Notes under the pieces: generated by a model | Told to the model about the DNA's origin: nothing | Databases searched by the model: none | What the model saw: only the letters and a program-made list of their open reading frames with translations | Assembly: GCF_900187425.1 (NCBI RefSeq) | Contig: NZ_FYDJ01000007.1 | Coordinates: forward strand, 283,630 to 347,629 | DNA length: 64,000 bases | Direction: 5' to 3' | Origin: Pseudomonas sp. Irchel s3h14 | Lineage (GTDB): Bacteria > Pseudomonadota > Gammaproteobacteria > Pseudomonadales > Pseudomonadaceae | Part shown: in pieces, positions 61,313 through 64,000 of the stretch | How positions within the stretch are numbered: the stretch's first letter is position 1 | Layout of the letters: every line of letters begins with the position of its first letter | Translations under genes and position numbers: made by a program

Positions 61313-62443
61313 ATGTTCGAACTCGATCACGACCTGGCCCAGGACATCGTCGACCGGGCGATGGCCATCCTGCCGTACAACGTCAACGTCATGGACAGCC
61401 AGGGGCTGATTCTCGGCTCCGGCGAACCGGAGCGGGTCAACACCCGCCATGAAGGCGCGCAACTGGTGCTGGCTAACGGGCGAGTGGTGGAGATTGACGC
61501 CCAAACGGCAATTCATTTGAAAGGCGTGCAGCCGGGCATCAACTTGCCGCTGTTACTCGATCAACGGTTGATTGGCGTGCTGGGCATCACCGGTGAACCC
61601 GAGCAATTGCGCACTTACGCCGAACTGGTGCGGATGACCGCCGAGATGCTGGTCGGCCAACGTAATCAGCAGGCCGAACAGCAATGGCGGCGCCAGCGTT
61701 GCGACGATCTGCTGGCATTGCTGCTCAGCGAGGCCGGGGATTCGCCGCGGCTGATCGACGAAGCGCAACAGCTTGGGCTCAAGCCGCAGATGACGCGGGT
61801 GCCGTATCTGTTCGAGTTGGGGATGGAACACGGTCCGGGGCAAACCGTCGAGGCGCTCAGCGCCTGGTTGACTTCGCGCTACCCGGACAGTTGGTGCGTG
61901 AGTTCGGCCAAGTCGTCGTTGCTCTGGTGCCGACCGGCGGCGCAGGCAATCGAGAATGACCGGTTGCTGGAAAAACTCGACGGCCTCGGCTGGAACATTC
62001 TGCGGATCGCCGTAGGCGGGCAGGCGGATGGATTGTCCGGGCTGCGTCGTTGCTATCGACGCGTCGGCGACTTGCTGGCCTATGGGCGAGAGGTGTTGCC
62101 GCACTCCCGCTTGCTGACGCTCAACCGTTATCGGTTGCCGGTGATGCTCTGGCGTCACCGCAATGACGACGCGCTGGACGAGCTGCTCAAACCGCTGCGC
62201 AAAGTCATCGCCAAGGATGGCAACGGCCAACTGCTGGCGACCCTGCGCTGTTGGTGCGATCACGACGGGCAGAGTCAGGCGTGTGCCGATGCGCTGGGCA
62301 TTCATCGCAACAGTTTGCGTTATCGGATGGAGCGGATTGCCGAGCTCAGTGGTGTTGATCCGCTAAGACTCGATGGGATGCTTGCGCTTTATCTCGGCGT
62401 CCAGCTCCTTCCCCAGACTGACGCACCGAACACCACCCCGTAG
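61313..62443 (+). CDS. CdaR-like sugar diacid regulator
   Basis: 376 residues. The N-terminal diacid-recognition domain (FELDHDLAQDIVDRAMAILP, about 5-135, with LLLDQRLIGVLGITGEPEQL) is followed by a GGDEF-like middle. The C-terminal PucR-type helix-turn-helix (ACADALGIHRNSLRYRMERI, about 325-350) completes the protein. CdaR activates glucarate, galactarate and glycerate genes in E. coli, which fits the flanking MFS transporter and glycerate kinase. The stop codon TAG at 62441-62443 is formed by the start of a long inverted-repeat element, so the C-terminus may have been altered by that insertion. Confidence 0.88.
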   Translation: MFELDHDLAQDIVDRAMAILPYNVNVMDSQGLILGSGEPERVNTRHEGAQLVLANGRVVEIDAQTAIHLKGVQPGINLPLLLDQRLIGVLGITGEPEQLRTYAELVRMTAEMLVGQRNQQAEQQWRRQRCDDLLALLLSEAGDSPRLIDEAQQLGLKPQMTRVPYLFELGMEHGPGQTVEALSAWLTSRYPDSWCVSSAKSSLLWCRPAAQAIENDRLLEKLDGLGWNILRIAVGGQADGLSGLRRCYRRVGDLLAYGREVLPHSRLLTLNRYRLPVMLWRHRNDDALDELLKPLRKVIAKDGNGQLLATLRCWCDHDGQSQACADALGIHRNSLRYRMERIAELSGVDPLRLDGMLALYLGVQLLPQTDAPNTTP

Positions 62444-62586
62444 CAGCTGCCGAGCAGCGCGAGGCTGCGTTCGGCTGCGCAGCAGTCGTGAAATCATGCG
62501 CCGCGGAGCATCAGGTAAACCGTGCTTGCAGAATTTACGACGGCTGCGCCGCCGAACGCAGCCTCGCGCTGCTCGGCAGCTGCTAC
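62440..62586. repeat. Long inverted-repeat element, copy 2 (36-bp perfect arms)
   Basis: The left arm GTAGCAGCTGCCGAGCAGCG through GTTCGGC (62440-62475) is exactly complementary to 62551-62586. The interior shares GTCGTGAAA and GAATTTACGAC with copy 1 at 33818-33950. The arms differ from copy 1 in length and sequence, yet stay perfectly paired. It supplies the CdaR stop codon and separates it from the glycerate kinase gene. Confidence 0.88.
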
Positions 62587-62715
62587 AAGGAATGTGTAGG
62601 GACAGATAGGTTTTGTGGAAATGAACAATAAACGCCACACCGGCTTGTGCAGTGGACCGGCGTTATTGTTCTTGCCTGCTGGCAGCATGGAACGCATTGG
62701 AACTGGAGAATTCGC

Positions 62716-63858
62716 ATGAAAATCGTCATCGCCCCCGATTCGTTCAAGGACAGCCTGAGTGCTCAGGGTGTGGCTGATGCCATTGCTCTCGGGTTGGCGC
62801 AGGTTTGGCCCGATGCGCTCCTGGTCAAATGCCCGATGGCTGACGGCGGGGAGGGAACTGTCGAGTCGATTCTGGCTGCGTGCGAGGGCGAACTGCGCAG
62901 CACCCAAGTCCGCGGGCCGCTCGGCGCGACGGTTGAGGCCGCCTGGGGCTGGTTGCCTCAGAGCCACACCGCGATCATCGAAATGGCCGAGGCCAGTGGC
63001 CTGCAACTGGTTCCGCCGGGCAAGCGTGATGCGTGCTTTAGCAGCACGTTCGGCACCGGCGAATTGATCCGCGCGGCGCTCGATGCCGGGGCGCAACGGG
63101 TCATTCTGGCGATTGGCGGCAGCGCCACCAACGACGGCGGGGCGGGTGCGATGCAAGCCTTGGGCGTCAAACTGCTGGACGCACACGGCCGAACACTGGC
63201 GCCGGGTGGTCTGGCGCTTGGACAGCTGGCCCGCATTGATCTGAGTGAATTCGATCCGCGTCTGGCCGAGGTGCGATTCGACATCGCCGCCGACGTCAAC
63301 AATCCACTGTGCGGCCCTCACGGTGCCTCAGCGATTTTTGGCCCGCAAAAAGGTGCATCACCCGAGCAAGTCCAGCAACTGGATCGCGCACTCGGGCACT
63401 TTGCCGAGCGGTGCGCTCAGGTCCTGAACAAAGACGTTCGTGACGAACCGGGTAGCGGTGCAGCAGGCGGCCTGGGGTTTGCTGCCAAGGCGTTTCTGGG
63501 GGCGCAGTTCAAGGCCGGGGTCGAAGTGGTCGCCGAACTGGTCGGCCTGGACGATGCGGTCAAGGGCGCTGACCTGGTGATCACCGGCGAAGGTCGTTTC
63601 GACGCTCAAACCCTGCGCGGCAAGACGCCATTTGGTGTGGCACGTATTGCTCGGCAGCACGGCGTGCCGGTGATCGTCCTCGCCGGGACGCTGGGTGAGG
63701 GTTATCAGGCGTTGTACGAACATGGCATCGATGCCGCGTTCGCCTTGGCCAGTGGACCGATGACGCTGGAGCAGGCGTGTGCCGAGGCACCGCGGTTGTT
63801 GCGGGAGCGGGCGAGTGATGTCGCGCGGGTTTGGCGGGTGGCCGCTCGTAAAGCCTGA
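62716..63858 (+). CDS. Glycerate 2-kinase (GarK/GlxK family)
   Basis: 380 residues from ATG 62716 behind CTGGAG. The N-terminal motif KIVIAPDSFKDSLSAQGVAD, MADGGEGTVESI and the glycine-rich LAIGGSATNDGGAGAMQALG match family 1 glycerate kinases. The later GPQKGASPEQVQQLD and GEGRFDAQTLRGKTPFGVAR segments also fit. It phosphorylates D-glycerate to 2-phosphoglycerate at the end of the sugar diacid or glyoxylate route. It follows the CdaR-like gene on the same strand, separated by the inverted-repeat element. Confidence 0.93.
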   Translation: MKIVIAPDSFKDSLSAQGVADAIALGLAQVWPDALLVKCPMADGGEGTVESILAACEGELRSTQVRGPLGATVEAAWGWLPQSHTAIIEMAEASGLQLVPPGKRDACFSSTFGTGELIRAALDAGAQRVILAIGGSATNDGGAGAMQALGVKLLDAHGRTLAPGGLALGQLARIDLSEFDPRLAEVRFDIAADVNNPLCGPHGASAIFGPQKGASPEQVQQLDRALGHFAERCAQVLNKDVRDEPGSGAAGGLGFAAKAFLGAQFKAGVEVVAELVGLDDAVKGADLVITGEGRFDAQTLRGKTPFGVARIARQHGVPVIVLAGTLGEGYQALYEHGIDAAFALASGPMTLEQACAEAPRLLRERASDVARVWRVAARKA

Positions 63859-63882
63859 AGCCGTACGATCACCTGTAATTGA

Positions 63883-63959
63883 ATGGACTCGCCCACGCCG
63901 AGGCGTCAATGCGCCACGGTGGCAGTCTAAACAGCCAACGACAGCGAGGGCGAGTCCAT
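63883..63959. repeat. 12-bp perfect inverted repeat before the last gene
   Basis: ATGGACTCGCCC (63883-63894) and GGGCGAGTCCAT (63948-63959) are exact complements 53 bases apart. The right arm reaches into the ATG of the next frame. Such arms next to a gene start suggest a mobile-element end or an operator; the rest lies beyond the window. Confidence 0.6.
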
Positions 63960-64000
63960 GAAAAAGCATACTTCGATTGATCAATCCTTGTCTTCTGCCG
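63958..64000 (+). CDS. Start of an unidentified gene, cut by the window end
   Basis: ATG 63958 opens a frame MKKHTSIDQSLSSA that runs off the window. The preceding GCGAGGGCGAG offers only a modest ribosome-binding site. The ATG lies inside the right arm of a perfect inverted repeat, as is sometimes seen at transposase genes of insertion sequences. Fourteen residues are too few for assignment; an IS transposase is one option. Confidence 0.35.
   Translation, partial: MKKHTSIDQSLSSA

Overview
The window looks like chromosomal DNA of a fluorescent-group Pseudomonas. It carries an MvaT/MvaU-type H-NS protein, a 358-residue 4-hydroxyphenylpyruvate dioxygenase, galU and gor, an ahpC-ahpF pair, a DUF6124 gene and short palindromic repeats of a kind common in that group. 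Most genes are GC-rich; the AT-richer stretches are intergenic scars. No rRNA, intact tRNA or CRISPR array was found.

Bases 1-25600 form a large organosulfur-acquisition region. On the plus strand an SsuABC/TauABC-like ABC importer (ATPase tail, binding protein, permease) is followed by a DUF3604 PHP-type hydrolase. On the minus strand (19107 down to 5264) lie a DszB-like desulfinase homologue, a class II aldolase, a DszA/NtaA-type FMNH2-dependent monooxygenase, a YejBEFA-like peptide importer, a nitroreductase-fold protein, an ABC exporter and two more DszB-like proteins. Divergent from this are a TonB-dependent receptor, an SfnR-like sigma-54 activator without a sensor domain, and a private tonB-exbB-exbD set. 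GG-N10-GC sigma-54 promoters stand in front of the first DszB-like gene, the receptor gene and the last DszB-like pair. The inferred pathway is outer-membrane uptake, inner-membrane import, flavin-dependent C-S bond cleavage and desulfination, switched on as a regulon during sulfur limitation. The minus-strand cluster and its partners lie between two diverged direct repeats (about 4505 and 26310). One abuts a decayed phage-type integrase and the other a 3' fragment resembling tRNA-Gly, which suggests an old integrated island.

From 25800 to 42000 are small hypothetical genes, an NmrA-like/TetR divergent pair with a palindromic operator, a type IB topoisomerase, modABC with a ModE-type operator, a nitronate monooxygenase-like gene, a YhdH-type reductase, and an alkylation-repair cluster (ada, alkB, a 2OG-Fe(II) oxygenase, ogt). 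The Ada protein has lost three of its four zinc-ligand cysteines. Two small lipoproteins follow.

From 42000 to 55500 are galU, gor, a divergent KfrA/TnpT-like plus tyrosine-recombinase pair resembling the Tn4651 resolution module, ahpC-ahpF, gloA, an mvaT-like gene with a TTG start, an EAL-domain remnant, a LysR/EamA pair, hpd and rarD. From 55500 to the end are an aldo/keto reductase, a bacterial Ig-like protein, repeat-rich DNA, a DUF6124 gene with a strongly structured leader, a sugar-diacid set (MFS transporter, CdaR-like regulator, glycerate kinase), and the first codons of an unidentified gene behind a 12-bp inverted repeat.
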